The notes: generated by a model not told the origin, from the sequence alone. A stretch of 64,000 bases of DNA from Anabaena azotica FACHB-119 (GCF_014697625.1 NZ_JACJSG010000038.1:23024-87023), one strand, 5' to 3'; positions 51,970 through 63,200 are shown, numbered from the stretch's first letter. Numbers and translations: made by a program.

Positions 51970-54900
51970 GTGTGGCTCTCCAATATGATTGGGAGAAGGC
52001 AAGCTAACAACAAAAAACTAAAGATTTCTTTAAGGCTTGTCCTGACTGTTCCCTTTGTGTTGTTAATTGGGGGAACAACTGCTTTAGTCAGCTATGAATC
52101 ATGGCAAAATTCCCAGCGTTCAGTGAATAGTTTGGCATATCAGTTGATGAGCGAGATGAGCGATCGCATTCATTTATATTTGAGTAATTATTTAAAGACT
52201 CCACATTTAATCAATCGTCTCAATGTTCAAGCCAGCAAACTTAATCAAATAGATATCACTAATCCCCAAAGTTTAGAACCTTATTTTTTTGGTCAAATTC
52301 AAGAATTTGGTTCCAAGCGCATCCATTTTATCAACCCCCAAGGCGGACTTGTGGGAGCCGGCAACGATGAACGGGGTCTGACGGTTTCCTTCACCAAGAA
52401 TTTTGTCAAAGGGGAACTGTATGTATATAGCGTAGATGGTCAAAGGAAACGGCAACAGTTATTAGTTCGTCAACAAAATTATGATGGAACTCAAAGACCT
52501 TTCTATCAAAAGGCAATCTCCACTCTTAAACCAACCTGGACACCAATTTATCCATATGTGCCGGCTTCCAGAGGTTTAGGAATTGCCGCCACCTACCCTA
52601 TTTATAATCAAAGACGACAACTTCTGGGGGTTTTTGCCAGCGATATAGACCTGCTGACCATTAGTAAGTTTCTCAAGAAATTGCGGGTAGGCACTCACGG
52701 ACAAGTTTTTATTATGGAACGTTCAGGATTAATGGTGGCTGCTTCCACCCCTGAACCGCCCTTTTTAGCAGATGCTCATGGGACACTGAACCAGCGCCTG
52801 ATGGTGAGGGAAAGCCAGCAACCGCTAATTCGTTCAGCAGGTGAATATCTGCTTTCCCGTGGGAACTTAAATCAAATTCAGTCTACACAGAAACTTAACT
52901 TTGAGATAGAGGGCAAAAAGCAATTCTTACTCGTCATCCCTTACCGCGATCAATTGGGACTTGACTGGTTAATTGTGACAGTTGTACCAGAAACAGATTT
53001 TACCGCAGAAATTGTTGCCAATACACGCTTTACTTTAATTTTTAGTTTTGCGGCTTTAGTGGGAGCGATCGCTTTAGGATTATTAGTGACGGAACTTATT
53101 GTCCGACCTATGCAAAAATTAGGTCAAACTAGCATGGCGTTGGCAGATGGAGAGTGGAATCAACCCATTAAACAAGATAGCCTAATTGCTGAGTTCCAAG
53201 TTCTGGAACAGTCTTTAAATTGGATGTCTCAGCAGCTAAAACAGTCTTATGAGTCCGTCAAAATTGCCCTGGAACAGTCGGAAGAACGCTTTACTAAAGT
53301 ATTCCGTACCTGTCCAGAAGCGATGGGGATTTTCACCCTTAACGGGCAATGTATAGATGTCAATGAAGCCTTTATTGATTTATATGGTTGTTCTAGGGAA
53401 GAAGTTATTGGTAGCACAGTCACAAAACTGAACTATTGGTTCAATATAGACGAGAAACAATGTTACATCCAAGATTTACTCTCAGGTAAAACAGTTCGTA
53501 ACCAAGAATTTACACTCCGGGACAAAACAGGTGAGGTTCTCACAGTGCTTATTTCCGCAGATATCATTGAGCTACAAGGACAACCTCATATAATTACTGT
53601 TACTAAAAATATTAGCAATCGCAAACTGGCAGAATTAGAATTGCGGCGGCAAAAAGACTTGCGCGAAAGCATTTATAACGAATCTGCCGATGCTCTATTT
53701 TTGGTCGATGTAGACACACTGTTAATCATAGACTGTAATCAGCGAGCAGTGCAACTATTTGAAGCGGCAAGTAAAGCGGAACTAATTGGTATTTTAGGTC
53801 ACACTCTACAAGTACGTCCATTCACCTCAGAAGAACTAGGAGAAATCGGCAGCCAAATACAGGAGAAAGGTTTTTGGAGTGCCGAAATTCAATACTTTAC
53901 CCGCAAGGGGAATTTGTTTTGGGGCAACCTCGCCGCCAAGGAAGTGGCGATCGCTCACCAAGTCATCTATTTAGTACGGGTAACAGATATAACAGAACGC
54001 AAACGAGCCGAGGCAGCTTTGCGACAAAGTGAAGCGGATCTGCGTCGCGCCCAGCAGGTCGCCCATGTGGGTAGTTGGAAACTAGATATCAAAACCCAGA
54101 AAATTACATGGTCTGAGGAAAGTTTTCAAATCTTTGGTTGGGATATATCTTTGCCAGAACCCTCCATATCTGAATTTATGCAGCTAATTCATCCCGACGA
54201 CCGAGAATTGGTGAACAAAAGCCTTGAGCAAACGATCGCCACGCAAATCCCGTATAGAATTGAGGTGCGAGTCATCCAACCTCATGGGTCAACTCGATAT
54301 ATTGAAGCCAGGGGAGAAGCAGACATTGACGAACAAGGGGAAGTAATTCAATTACTGGGAACAAATTTAGATATTAGCGATCGCAAAGAAATTGAACAGG
54401 CTTTGCGTCAAAGCGAAATTCGCTTCCGCGAGTTAGGCGCTGCTTCCCCCGCAATTATCTACACAATTGAAGAATATCCAGGTAGACCTGTGCGGTTTGA
54501 ATATCTCAGCCAAGCCTTTGAGGAAATACAGGAAATTCCCTTGGCTGAAGCAATCAAAAATCCAATGGTTGCATTTGACTGTTTTCATCCTGAAGACCGC
54601 GCAGGACATCAGCAAGCAGTGATGCAAGCTATGGAAAATATGCAGCCATTTCAGCATGAGTGGCGGATCATTACCCCTAGTGGCAAAATCAAGTGGGTGC
54701 AAGCAAATTCTCGACCAGAATACCGGGAGAATGGCGTACTGGTATGGCATGGGGTGATGATGGATATTAGCGATCGCAAAGCCATTGAAGCCGCTCTGCG
54801 ACAAAGTGAAGCCCGCTTTCAAAAAATTGCCGCCGCTTCACCTGCACAAATTTACATCCTCACCTATTACCCAGATACAGGGGAAATGCGTTATGAATAT

Positions 54901-56268
54901 ATCAGTTCCGGCGTGCGAGAAATTCAGGAATTAGAACCCGAACAGGTTTTAGCAGATTCTCTCATCACATATAGGCAAGTGCATCCTGATGATCTCGCTC
55001 TCTACAATCAACTAACTACCCAAAGTCTCAAAACCTTAGAACCCTTTGCTCACGAATGGCGAATTCTCACTCCCTCCGGCAAAACTAAATGGGTACGGGC
55101 AAATTCCCGCCCAGAACGCCGCCCCAATGGGGAAATTGCTTGGTATGGAGTGTTACTAGATATTACTGACCTGAAACAAGCCGAAGCCGCCTTGCGTGAG
55201 AGTGAAGAGCGGTTCCGCTATGCGTTTTATGATGCTCCCATTGGGATGGCGCTATTAGGATTGAATCAGCAATGGTTACAAATCAATCCCATGCTGAGGG
55301 AAATGCTGGGCTACTCTGGGTTAGAATTATCTAGTTTCAGAGCATTTGAGATCATTCACCCAGAAGATGTGCATCAGTTGGAAAAGAGCATGACACAGGT
55401 ATTGTGCAATGAAAATCGCCCAGTACAAGTGCAGTTGCGTTACTTGTGTAATGGCGGACGCATCGCCTGGGGATTAATGAGCCTGTCACTGGTGAGAGAT
55501 TTTCAGAGTCAACCCTTGTACTATGTCTTGCAGATCCAAGATATCACCGAACAGCAAGCTATTGAGCAGATAAAAAATGAGTTCATTTCCATTGTCAGCC
55601 ATGAACTGCGTACCCCACTCACAGCCATCCAAGGATTTTTAGCCCTGTTGAATACTGGTAACTATGACAACAGACCAGAAAAAGCTAAACGGATGATTCA
55701 GCAAGCTTTAACAAATAGCGATCGCCTCGTGCGTTTGGTTAATGATATTTTGGACTTAGAACGCTTATCTTCCGGGCGAGTGCAGCTAGTCAAGGAAGTC
55801 TGCAACGCCACCGATTTAATTCAACGAGCGGTAGAGGGAGTACAATCAATCGCCGTGACAGCCGCCATCACAATTACTATTATGCCTACTAGCGATCGCG
55901 TATGGGCTTCCCCCGATTTAATTATCCAAACCATCACCAATTTATTGAGCAACGCCATCAAGTTCTCACCCCCTAACTCAGTGATTACCTTATCTGCTCA
56001 ACCTCAATCAGGCTCAGTGCTTTTTGCCGTCAAAGACCAAGGTAGAGGTATTCCCGCCGACAAATTAGAAACAATCTTTGAACGTTTTGGGCAGGTAGAC
56101 ATTTCTGATGCGCGTGCCAAAGGAGGAACCGGTCTAGGCTTGGCGATTTGTCAAAATATTATTCAACAACATGATGGTAGTATTTGGGCAGAAAGTACCC
56201 TTGGCTTGGGCAGCACATTCTATTTCACTTTGCCAATACCACCAGAACAGGTGACAGGGGACAGGTGA
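51970..56268 (+). CDS. Multi-PAS membrane sensor histidine kinase
   Basis: A 1432-residue kinase. A GTG at 51970 follows GGAGGA by seven bases (the next ATG is at 51985). An N-terminal TM near residues 25-43, an extracytoplasmic dCache-type sensor (45-350) and a second TM at about 352-375 precede a HAMP domain. Six PAS/PAC repeats follow (about 434-555, 560-670, 685-800, 814-935, 945-1065 and 1076-1195). The catalytic core has HisKA phosphorylation site His1211 (SHELRTPL) and HATPase with NLLSNAIKF, DQGRGIP and GGTGLGLAI. The likely partner is the REC-HPt protein upstream. The last codons run into heptamer repeat DNA. The ligand sensed is unknown. Confidence 0.93.
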   Translation: MWLSNMIGRRQANNKKLKISLRLVLTVPFVLLIGGTTALVSYESWQNSQRSVNSLAYQLMSEMSDRIHLYLSNYLKTPHLINRLNVQASKLNQIDITNPQSLEPYFFGQIQEFGSKRIHFINPQGGLVGAGNDERGLTVSFTKNFVKGELYVYSVDGQRKRQQLLVRQQNYDGTQRPFYQKAISTLKPTWTPIYPYVPASRGLGIAATYPIYNQRRQLLGVFASDIDLLTISKFLKKLRVGTHGQVFIMERSGLMVAASTPEPPFLADAHGTLNQRLMVRESQQPLIRSAGEYLLSRGNLNQIQSTQKLNFEIEGKKQFLLVIPYRDQLGLDWLIVTVVPETDFTAEIVANTRFTLIFSFAALVGAIALGLLVTELIVRPMQKLGQTSMALADGEWNQPIKQDSLIAEFQVLEQSLNWMSQQLKQSYESVKIALEQSEERFTKVFRTCPEAMGIFTLNGQCIDVNEAFIDLYGCSREEVIGSTVTKLNYWFNIDEKQCYIQDLLSGKTVRNQEFTLRDKTGEVLTVLISADIIELQGQPHIITVTKNISNRKLAELELRRQKDLRESIYNESADALFLVDVDTLLIIDCNQRAVQLFEAASKAELIGILGHTLQVRPFTSEELGEIGSQIQEKGFWSAEIQYFTRKGNLFWGNLAAKEVAIAHQVIYLVRVTDITERKRAEAALRQSEADLRRAQQVAHVGSWKLDIKTQKITWSEESFQIFGWDISLPEPSISEFMQLIHPDDRELVNKSLEQTIATQIPYRIEVRVIQPHGSTRYIEARGEADIDEQGEVIQLLGTNLDISDRKEIEQALRQSEIRFRELGAASPAIIYTIEEYPGRPVRFEYLSQAFEEIQEIPLAEAIKNPMVAFDCFHPEDRAGHQQAVMQAMENMQPFQHEWRIITPSGKIKWVQANSRPEYRENGVLVWHGVMMDISDRKAIEAALRQSEARFQKIAAASPAQIYILTYYPDTGEMRYEYISSGVREIQELEPEQVLADSLITYRQVHPDDLALYNQLTTQSLKTLEPFAHEWRILTPSGKTKWVRANSRPERRPNGEIAWYGVLLDITDLKQAEAALRESEERFRYAFYDAPIGMALLGLNQQWLQINPMLREMLGYSGLELSSFRAFEIIHPEDVHQLEKSMTQVLCNENRPVQVQLRYLCNGGRIAWGLMSLSLVRDFQSQPLYYVLQIQDITEQQAIEQIKNEFISIVSHELRTPLTAIQGFLALLNTGNYDNRPEKAKRMIQQALTNSDRLVRLVNDILDLERLSSGRVQLVKEVCNATDLIQRAVEGVQSIAVTAAITITIMPTSDRVWASPDLIIQTITNLLSNAIKFSPPNSVITLSAQPQSGSVLFAVKDQGRGIPADKLETIFERFGQVDISDARAKGGTGLGLAICQNIIQQHDGSIWAESTLGLGSTFYFTLPIPPEQVTGDR

Positions 56269-56325
56269 CAGTTGTCAGTTGTCAGTTGTCGGTTGTCAGT
56301 TGTCAGTTGTCAGTTGTCAGTTGTT
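56267..56325. repeat. GTCAGTT tandem heptamer repeat after the kinase gene
   Basis: About eight units of GTCAGTT begin at or just before the kinase stop codon (TGA at 56266-56268). Another C-rich region with CTCC and CATCTCC units spans about 56381-56478, up to the next gene's start. The repeats are non-coding apart from this edge. Confidence 0.85.
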
Positions 56326-56478
56326 ATTCTCCCCTGCTCCTCTGCTCCGTTCCCCTCCTGGGAGGGGCTAGGGGTGGGTTGCTCCTCTGCTCCTCTGCTC
56401 CCCTGCTCCCTCATCTCCCTCATCTCCCTCATCTCCCCCCCACTCCCCCATCTCCCCCCACTCCCCAGTCCCTCCCCT

Positions 56479-56853
56479 ATGAGCAAACGCATCCTTGTAA
56501 TTGACGATGAAGAATCACTCCGAGAGCTTGCCAGCACCTGCTTAGAAGATTTGGGAGGATGGGAAGCGATTATCGTTCAATCTGGTCAAGAAGGGCTTTT
56601 GAAAGTCCAAGAGTATTTTGTAGATGTAATTCTCCTCGATGTCTCAATGCCTGATATGGATGGCTTTCAAGTCTACGAGCAAATCAAAGCTAACCCCAAG
56701 ACTCAGCACATACCCGTTATTTTACTCACAGCCAAAGTATTACCAGACGATTACAAGCGCTTTGCACAATTGGATCTAGCCGGAATTATCACTAAACCAT
56801 TCAACCCACTACTGATTTGCGAACAAATAGCCCAGATGGTTGGGTGGAGTTAG
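56479..56853 (+). CDS. Single-domain response regulator (CheY-like)
   Basis: A 124-residue REC-only protein with acceptor Asp54 (LLDVSMPDMDG), acidic pair Asp9/Asp10, and Lys in ITKPFNP. The ATG at 56479 gives MSKRILVIDDEES. Longer frames upstream run through the repeat DNA and are rejected. It acts as a phosphate relay or adaptor and is likely served by the upstream kinase. It closely resembles the regulator at 57330 (both have QxCLxDLxGW in the first helix), suggesting a duplication. Confidence 0.93.
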   Translation: MSKRILVIDDEESLRELASTCLEDLGGWEAIIVQSGQEGLLKVQEYFVDVILLDVSMPDMDGFQVYEQIKANPKTQHIPVILLTAKVLPDDYKRFAQLDLAGIITKPFNPLLICEQIAQMVGWS

Positions 56854-56888
56854 TGGGGAGTGAGGGGAGCAGGGGAGATGAGGGAGTC

Positions 56889-57041
56889 TGACAGGTGTAG
56901 GTTTTTAATATAGCAGTGAGTAACGACTATAAAACTAACGAGAAAATCATTGTTTCATCCACCCCTACACCCCTACACCCCTACACCCTTACACCCCAAA
57001 CCAAGGTTTTTGGAACACCAGTAAAAAACCTACACCTGTCA
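56889..57041. mobile_element. MITE-like element with TGACAGGTGTAGG ends and C-rich heptamers inside
   Basis: Inverted ends TGACAGGTGTAGGTTTTT and AAAAACCTACACCTGTCA bound about 150 bases. The middle includes four near-copies of CCCCTACA. No coding capacity. It lies between two paralogous response regulators. Confidence 0.8.
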
Positions 57042-57074
57042 GGATGAGGGAGTGGGGGGAGATGGGGGAGAAAA

Positions 57075-57106
57075 ACTAATGACTAATGACTAATGACTAA
57101 TGACTA
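57075..57106. repeat. ACTAATG tandem heptamer repeat
   Basis: Four and a half direct units of ACTAATG in a row. Not CRISPR-like, since there are no spacers. Confidence 0.85.
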
Positions 57107-57329
57107 CCTCTTATAAGTTTCTTATTTTCTTGATTTAAGCTGAATTTATACCAATTCTCTCAAATCTGATAATGGATACAAACCCGGAAAATCTGATGAA
57201 ATCAGTTTTTCTGAATTACAAATTACGTAGCGGTAGCCTTTGGTACGCAGGCCTGAGCCTACCCGTAGGTTATGAACAATTGAGAATTGGTTTGATTAAT
57301 TCCTTTCAGCTTTTTCAAGCTCTTTAATC

Positions 57330-57734
57330 ATGGTAATCAAGACAATATTATTGATTGATGATGAACCGACTATTCGAGAACTTGTACAAATTTGTTTAAA
57401 TGATTTGGTGGGATGGAATGTTGTCACTGCTAATTCAGCCCAAGCCGGACTCAAACAGCTAGAGATAGTACGTCCTGATCTGATCCTGCTAGATGTTTTA
57501 ATGCCAGGTATGGACGTGACTTCGTTTCTGCACAGACTCCATGAAAACCATTTGTTGAAAACTATTCCCGTTATTCTGTTAAGCGTGATAGCAGATTGCT
57601 TTACATTGCAACAACTTCACCATCTGGGTGTGGTGGGAGCAATTGCTAAACCATTTAACCCATTAACTTTACCCGAACAGATTACCCATGCTTTAGGTTG
57701 GAGTTTGCAGCCTGAGTATCATCTCACTGTTTAA
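57330..57734 (+). CDS. Single-domain response regulator
   Basis: A 134-residue REC-only protein with acceptor Asp55 (LILLDVLMPG), Asp10/Asp11 near the start and Lys in AIAKPFNP. It resembles the regulator at 56479 (about 375 bases upstream, same orientation) in the first helix and the PFNPL end. The C-terminal extension (LQPEYHLTV) is unusual. The gap between both genes holds a MITE and a tandem repeat. The ATG at 57330 has a weak ribosome-binding site. Confidence 0.9.
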   Translation: MVIKTILLIDDEPTIRELVQICLNDLVGWNVVTANSAQAGLKQLEIVRPDLILLDVLMPGMDVTSFLHRLHENHLLKTIPVILLSVIADCFTLQQLHHLGVVGAIAKPFNPLTLPEQITHALGWSLQPEYHLTV

Positions 57735-58250
57735 ATGATACCTCTAGCAGAAAAGTTATGACATCCTTATAAGTTTCTTATTTTTGGCTGGTATTTTGGT
57801 AAGGACGAATGAAACAAAAAATGTTTAGGAGTGTAAATAGTTCATTAAATTATTTATGTATTGGCAATTATCAATATTATGATTTATTCGCTAGGAGCAA
57901 TATCTTTATTTATATAAGTAAAAATAATCAAGGAGGAAATTACAATCCTAGCACATAAATGCAAGTACAATATTTGTAACTAAACAAGGATGAAAATAAT
58001 TAAAAAATCGACAAACAATAGTTGTTGATAATTATTAAGTCAGACTTGAATTATATCTATGTTCAAGGTTTTGACGTTGTTTAGTAACAAATCTTTTCAA
58101 TATCTGACAGCATCTAAATAATAAATGCTAAGTTTCTTAGTAAAAATGAGTATATCTAATAGATTGTTCCCCTTGGATTCTCGGCACAACTGAATTACGA
58201 AAATAGACTTAGTAATCTTGCATCTGCCCAAAGATACAGCAACAAAATCT
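57735..58250. other. 0.5-kb AT-rich gap
   Basis: No gene or repeat of note. An AAGGAGG sequence (57930) is not followed by a start codon in reach. It should hold the promoter of the AAA-like gene at 58251. Confidence 0.55.
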
Positions 58251-59645
58251 ATGAAATTACAGCAACATAAGACGAAGAGAAGACGGGGAGTGGTGCTAAC
58301 TCCTCTGGGACTACAAAGATTACAAGAAGCGATTTTATCCTGGGAGATATTAAATAATAAAGGCGATCGCTTAACTCTAGAACAACTGAGCAGACAGATA
58401 AATATATCTACGAAAACATTGAGCCGATTGTGGTCTTTAAGTTCTAGTGTAGATCACAAAACTTTGAAATTATGCTTTGCTGCTTTCAACTTAGAAGTGT
58501 ATGAGGAAGATTATACAGTTTTAATGGAAGACAATGAAATAGAAATACCGAGTTTACGGTCAGAGACATCGATACAAGCAAGAAATTTATCTAGATTATT
58601 TACTGAAGCAGTAGAAAATCATTGCACATATCCAGATGGGGCTGTACCTTTGGATTCGCCTTTTTATATTAATCGTCCGCCAATAGAAGAATTAGTATAT
58701 CGAGAAGTAACTCAACCTGGTTGTGTAATTAGGATTCGCGCCCCCAGACAAATGGGTAAATCATCTTTGGTACTGCGTTTGTTAGCCTTTGCCAATGCAC
58801 AAGAATATCACACAGTTAGTCTCAAGTGTAACCAAATTGATGACCAATGTTTGACGAGCTTAAATAAATTATTGCGTTGTATTTGTTGGCAAATTGCTAC
58901 ACAATTAAATATTGACCCCAGTCTTGATGCTCACTGGGATGAGGAAATAGGTTGTAAGTTGAGTTGTAGTTTCTATTTACAACACTATATTCTGAAACAG
59001 TGCCAAAAACCTATAGTTTTGATGTTGAGCGATGTTGATCGCTTTTTTGACTATCCTCACATTGCTCATGATTTTTTTGCTTTATTGCGTTCTTGGTGTG
59101 AGGAAGCAAGACAAAATCCCCATTGGCACAAACTCAGGTTAGTAGTAGCTTATTCTACAGAACAATATGCTTGTCTAGATATTAACCACTCGCCATTTAA
59201 TATTGGCTTACCTATCAGCCTGCAAGAATTTACCCAGCAACAGGTAGAAGATTTAGCTAGGCGATATGGAATCAGATGGATACCGGGTAAAGAATCAGCT
59301 CGGTTGATGTCTCTAGTGGGTGGTCATCCGGCGCTTATACAACTGGCGCTGTATTATCTGAGTTGTGGGGCTATGACTTTAGCAGAGTTGATCGAAGAAG
59401 CGATCGCTAATGGTGGGATTTATCGCCATCACTTACAGCAACATTGGGTGAGACTACAAGCAAATCCCGGTTTAGTCAGATTATATGCGGAACTTGTGAC
59501 TAACAAACAAGGTGTGGCTGTTGATCCTATGGATGCCTATAAACTGGAAAGTATGGGATTAATCGACTTTGAAGGCGATCGCGTCCTACCCCGTTGTGAA
59601 CTCTACCGCAATTATTTTGCTAAACAGTTCTCTAAAATAGCCTAA
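58251..59645 (+). CDS. AAA-like ATPase with N-terminal HTH-like region
   Basis: A 464-residue protein from the ATG at 58251; a TTG 33 bases upstream is rejected. The N-terminus is basic (KTKRRRGVVLTP), followed by an HTH-like segment about residues 14-80 (LTLEQLSRQINISTKTLSRL). Residues about 130-440 form an AAA-like domain (PF14516 type) with the P-loop PRQMGKSSL (Lys170, Ser171) and a sensor-like stretch VLMLSDVDRFF (Walker B equivalent). Such proteins are abundant in cyanobacteria and of unknown function; the HTH suggests DNA binding. It shares the ATPase type with the gene at 60267 but lacks WD40 repeats. Confidence 0.78.
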   Translation: MKLQQHKTKRRRGVVLTPLGLQRLQEAILSWEILNNKGDRLTLEQLSRQINISTKTLSRLWSLSSSVDHKTLKLCFAAFNLEVYEEDYTVLMEDNEIEIPSLRSETSIQARNLSRLFTEAVENHCTYPDGAVPLDSPFYINRPPIEELVYREVTQPGCVIRIRAPRQMGKSSLVLRLLAFANAQEYHTVSLKCNQIDDQCLTSLNKLLRCICWQIATQLNIDPSLDAHWDEEIGCKLSCSFYLQHYILKQCQKPIVLMLSDVDRFFDYPHIAHDFFALLRSWCEEARQNPHWHKLRLVVAYSTEQYACLDINHSPFNIGLPISLQEFTQQQVEDLARRYGIRWIPGKESARLMSLVGGHPALIQLALYYLSCGAMTLAELIEEAIANGGIYRHHLQQHWVRLQANPGLVRLYAELVTNKQGVAVDPMDAYKLESMGLIDFEGDRVLPRCELYRNYFAKQFSKIA

Positions 59646-60266
59646 TCAAAGAAACTTGGAATGTAAAGTTCAGCTACATAGAAATATATCTATGGTGGCC
59701 ATTGCTAAGTCTGTCAAGGTGAGAAATAAAACTCTTATTTTTCGGATAGGTTGGCATTGCCCAGCATATCATAGTTGTGTCAACCACAGTTGCTACATAC
59801 AGATATAGCAGGAGGTAGAGGACAGGAAACAGCCATGAAGGCTTCTTGTTTTCGATTTATGATTGGTTTATTTTCTAATCTATCTGGGGAAAGCTATACT
59901 TGTTTTTTAGAAATCAAATCGGATGCTTGTAGCAGTTTCTCAATACATTAGGGCATAGACTAATCATAAAACTGTGAAAGTAAAAGCTTGATCAGCTTGT
60001 TCTCTCATTATAGAAGTATCTATCTATATATTCTGATTTTTTTATTAAAAAGACAAGGACAGATAAGACAGTTAAACAAAATTTTTGCATAACTTGTCAG
60101 ACATTTAAGACATTTAAGACATTTAAGACCAAAAATAAGCAGTTAATGTGCCAAAAAAATCATAAATTTGTAGTAATATGCTGATGCGATTATTTGATTA
60201 GCTATTCTTAAATATAAGCAGTAAATGTAAAAAAACTTTTCTGCTTTGGAAAATGCCTAAAGTAAC
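59646..60266. other. 0.6-kb gap between the two AAA-like genes
   Basis: No supported gene. A direct repeat GACATTTAA occurs three times at about 60099-60128. A 38-codon frame at 59835 is discussed under rejected items. The last 60 bases are the likely leader of the WD40 gene. Confidence 0.55.
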
Positions 60267-63200
60267 ATGAAATATCAGGTTGGTGGTAGTCTCCCTAGTG
60301 ATGATCCTAATTATGTTATGCGTCAGGCTGACGAACAACTGTATAACAGCTTGAAAGCTGGGGATTTTTGTTACGTCTTCAATTCTCGGCAAATGGGTAA
60401 ATCATCTCTACTACATCGCACAAGTAATCATCTGAGCAAAGAAGGTAATACTTGTATTTATATAGATGTGACACGCTTGGGTAGTGAGGATACAACAACT
60501 GAACAATGGTACAAAGGGGTTATTCTTAGTCTTTTCCATAGCTTAAACTTGGTAGGAAAAGTCAATTTTAAACAATGGTGGGAAACGCTCTCAGGTCTTT
60601 CCCCCATACAAAAGTTAAATCAGTTTGTAGAAGAGGTGTTACTGGCGCAAGAGCAAAGTGGGCGGATATTTATATTTATTGATGAAATTGATAGTTTGTT
60701 GAGCTTGAGTTTTTCAGTTAGTGACTTTTTTGCTTGGATTCGTCATTGTTATAACCAAAGAGCGCACGACCCAAAATTTCAACGTTTAGGATTTGCTGTG
60801 TTTGGGGTGGCTAGTCCATCAGATTTGATTACTGATAAGTGTCGTACACCCTTTAATATTGGTACAGCCATTGAATTGTCTGGTTTTACATTTGATGAAG
60901 CTACACCATTACTTGCAGGGTTAGAAAAAGTAGTCAGTCAACCACAAGCAGTATTAGAGAGAATTATTGACTGGACAGGTGGACAACCATTTCTGACACA
61001 AAAACTTTGTCAGTTAGTTGTCAAAGCAGCATGGGAAACATCAAGCGGGAAAATTGATTTACCCCCAGCCACAGCAGGGTATTGGGTAGAACAACTAGTA
61101 CAAAAGCAGATTATCCAACATTGGGAAGGAAAAGACGAACCAGAACACCTGCGGACAATTCGCGATCGCCTCTTATTCAACGAACAACAAGCAGGTAGGT
61201 TATTAGGTATTTATCAGCAGGTACTGCAATCCGAAGCAAATAATTTACCTGTGGTGAGCGATGATAGTCAAGAACAAAAAGAATTATTGTTATCTGGTTT
61301 AGTGGAAAAACACAACGGTTATCTAAAAATTAAAAATCCTATTTATCGTCATGTTTTTAACCACCAATGGGTAATTAAACAGTTAAACAATCTCCGTCCT
61401 TACTCCCAAGCCTTCAATGCTTGGATCGCATCTAATTATCAAGATGAGTCCCGATTATTGCGGGGACAGGCACTAAAAGATGCTCAAAATTGGTCGCAGG
61501 GTAAGAGTTTGAGCGATTGGGATTATCGTTTTTTGACTGCGAGTCAAGAATATGAACAACGCGAAATCCAAACAGCATTAGAAGCAGCAAGACTACAAGA
61601 AGTAGAAGCAAGACTAGCACAAGAGAAAAAAACTGCAAAAGCGCAAAGATGGCTGCTGATGGGAATGTGTATTAAATTCTTGATCTCCACTAGTTTAGCT
61701 GTAGGTATGTACATTTTGTACCGCCAAGCCAAAGCCAGCGAAACTCAAGCCAAAATCAGCGAAATTCGCGCACTCATATCTTCTAGTGAGGGAATGTTCG
61801 CCTCAAATCGCTCTTTAGATGCGGTTGTAGAAGCAATTAGAGCCAAACATCGACTACAGCAACTAGAAAAACCACACCAAGAGATTCAAAAACAAGCAGA
61901 GAATGTACTGCGACAAGCTGTATATGGTGCAAATGAATACAACCGTTTTTCGGGACATCAAGCAGCTGTAATGGCAGTAGATATTAGTCCTGATAGTTCT
62001 TTAATTGCTTCTGCTAGTCTGGATAGAACTATCAAACTTTGGCGACGTGATGGTAAACAAATTGCCACCCTCAAAGGTCATGAAGCAGGAGTGAGAGCCG
62101 TCAAATTTAGTCCTAACGGAAAAATAATAGCATCGGCAAGTGAAGATAGGACAATTAAACTTTGGCAACGAGATGGCACTTTGCTGAAGACTTTAAAAGG
62201 TCACAATGGTTCAGTCTGGGGAGTCGCCTTTAGTCGGGATGGTCAATTCCTAGCCTCTACTGGTTGGGATAAAACATTGAGAATTTGGCGAATAGATGGT
62301 ACTTTAATCAAGACTTTTAGCGGTTACAAAGCCGGGTTTTGGGGTGTGGCGTTTAGTCGGGATAGTCAAACTGTGGCAGCGGCTAATCTTGATGGGACTG
62401 TAAAACTTTGGCAGCGCGAGCCTTCTGGTTGGCAAAACGCCAAACCCTTACAGCAACTTCTAGGTCACACAGCTTGGGTTGTGGGAGTAGCTTTCAGTCC
62501 TGACGGACAGATACTGGCTTCGGCTAGTGAAGACAAAACCATCAAACTTTGGCGGCGAGATTCCACAGGCTGTTATCGTCTTGATAAAACTCTTTCGGGT
62601 CATAGTGCGGGAGTTTCCGCAGTTGCATTTAGCCCAGATGGTCAAAGGGTAGCCTCCGCCAGTCTCGACAACACAATTCAATTGTGGAACATTGATGGTC
62701 TAAAACTCAGGACACTCAAAGGTCATACTGCCTCTGTTTGGGGAACCAGTTTTAGTCCTGATGGCAGCTTTATTGCTTCGGCAGGTGCAGAAAACTTGGT
62801 GAGACTCTGGCAAAGTCAAAATCCATTTTTTGAGAGTGTGATTGCCCATAGCGCGGGTATTTGGTCGATAGCAATTACGCCCGACAGTGCTATCATCGCC
62901 ACAGCCAGCCACGAAAACAACGTGAAATTTTGGAGTCCTCAAGCCAAATTGCTGAAAACTTTGACGCAAAATAGCGTAGTGTTCGAGGTGTCATTTAGCG
63001 ATGACGGCAAGTTAATCGCTCTTCCCGCTTACGATGAAACAGTAACAGTGAAGCGACAAGACAATACTACTGTGGCTAGTTACAAAGATACCCAAGGCAA
63101 AATTACAGGCGCAGTCTTGAGTCCCGATGGTCAAACGATCGCTGTTGCTAATGTTGACAAAATTGCTCAGATATGGAAAGTTAATCAGTCTGTACGGCAG

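Noticed and set aside
57075..57106. Regular direct repeats that could suggest a CRISPR array
   Set aside because: The unit is seven bases with no spacers; it is a tandem heptamer repeat. No CRISPR array was found in the window.
59835..59951. 38-codon frame starting MKASCFRF with AGGAGG about 20 bases upstream
   Set aside because: Spacing to the ribosome-binding site is too long and the peptide shows no conserved feature.
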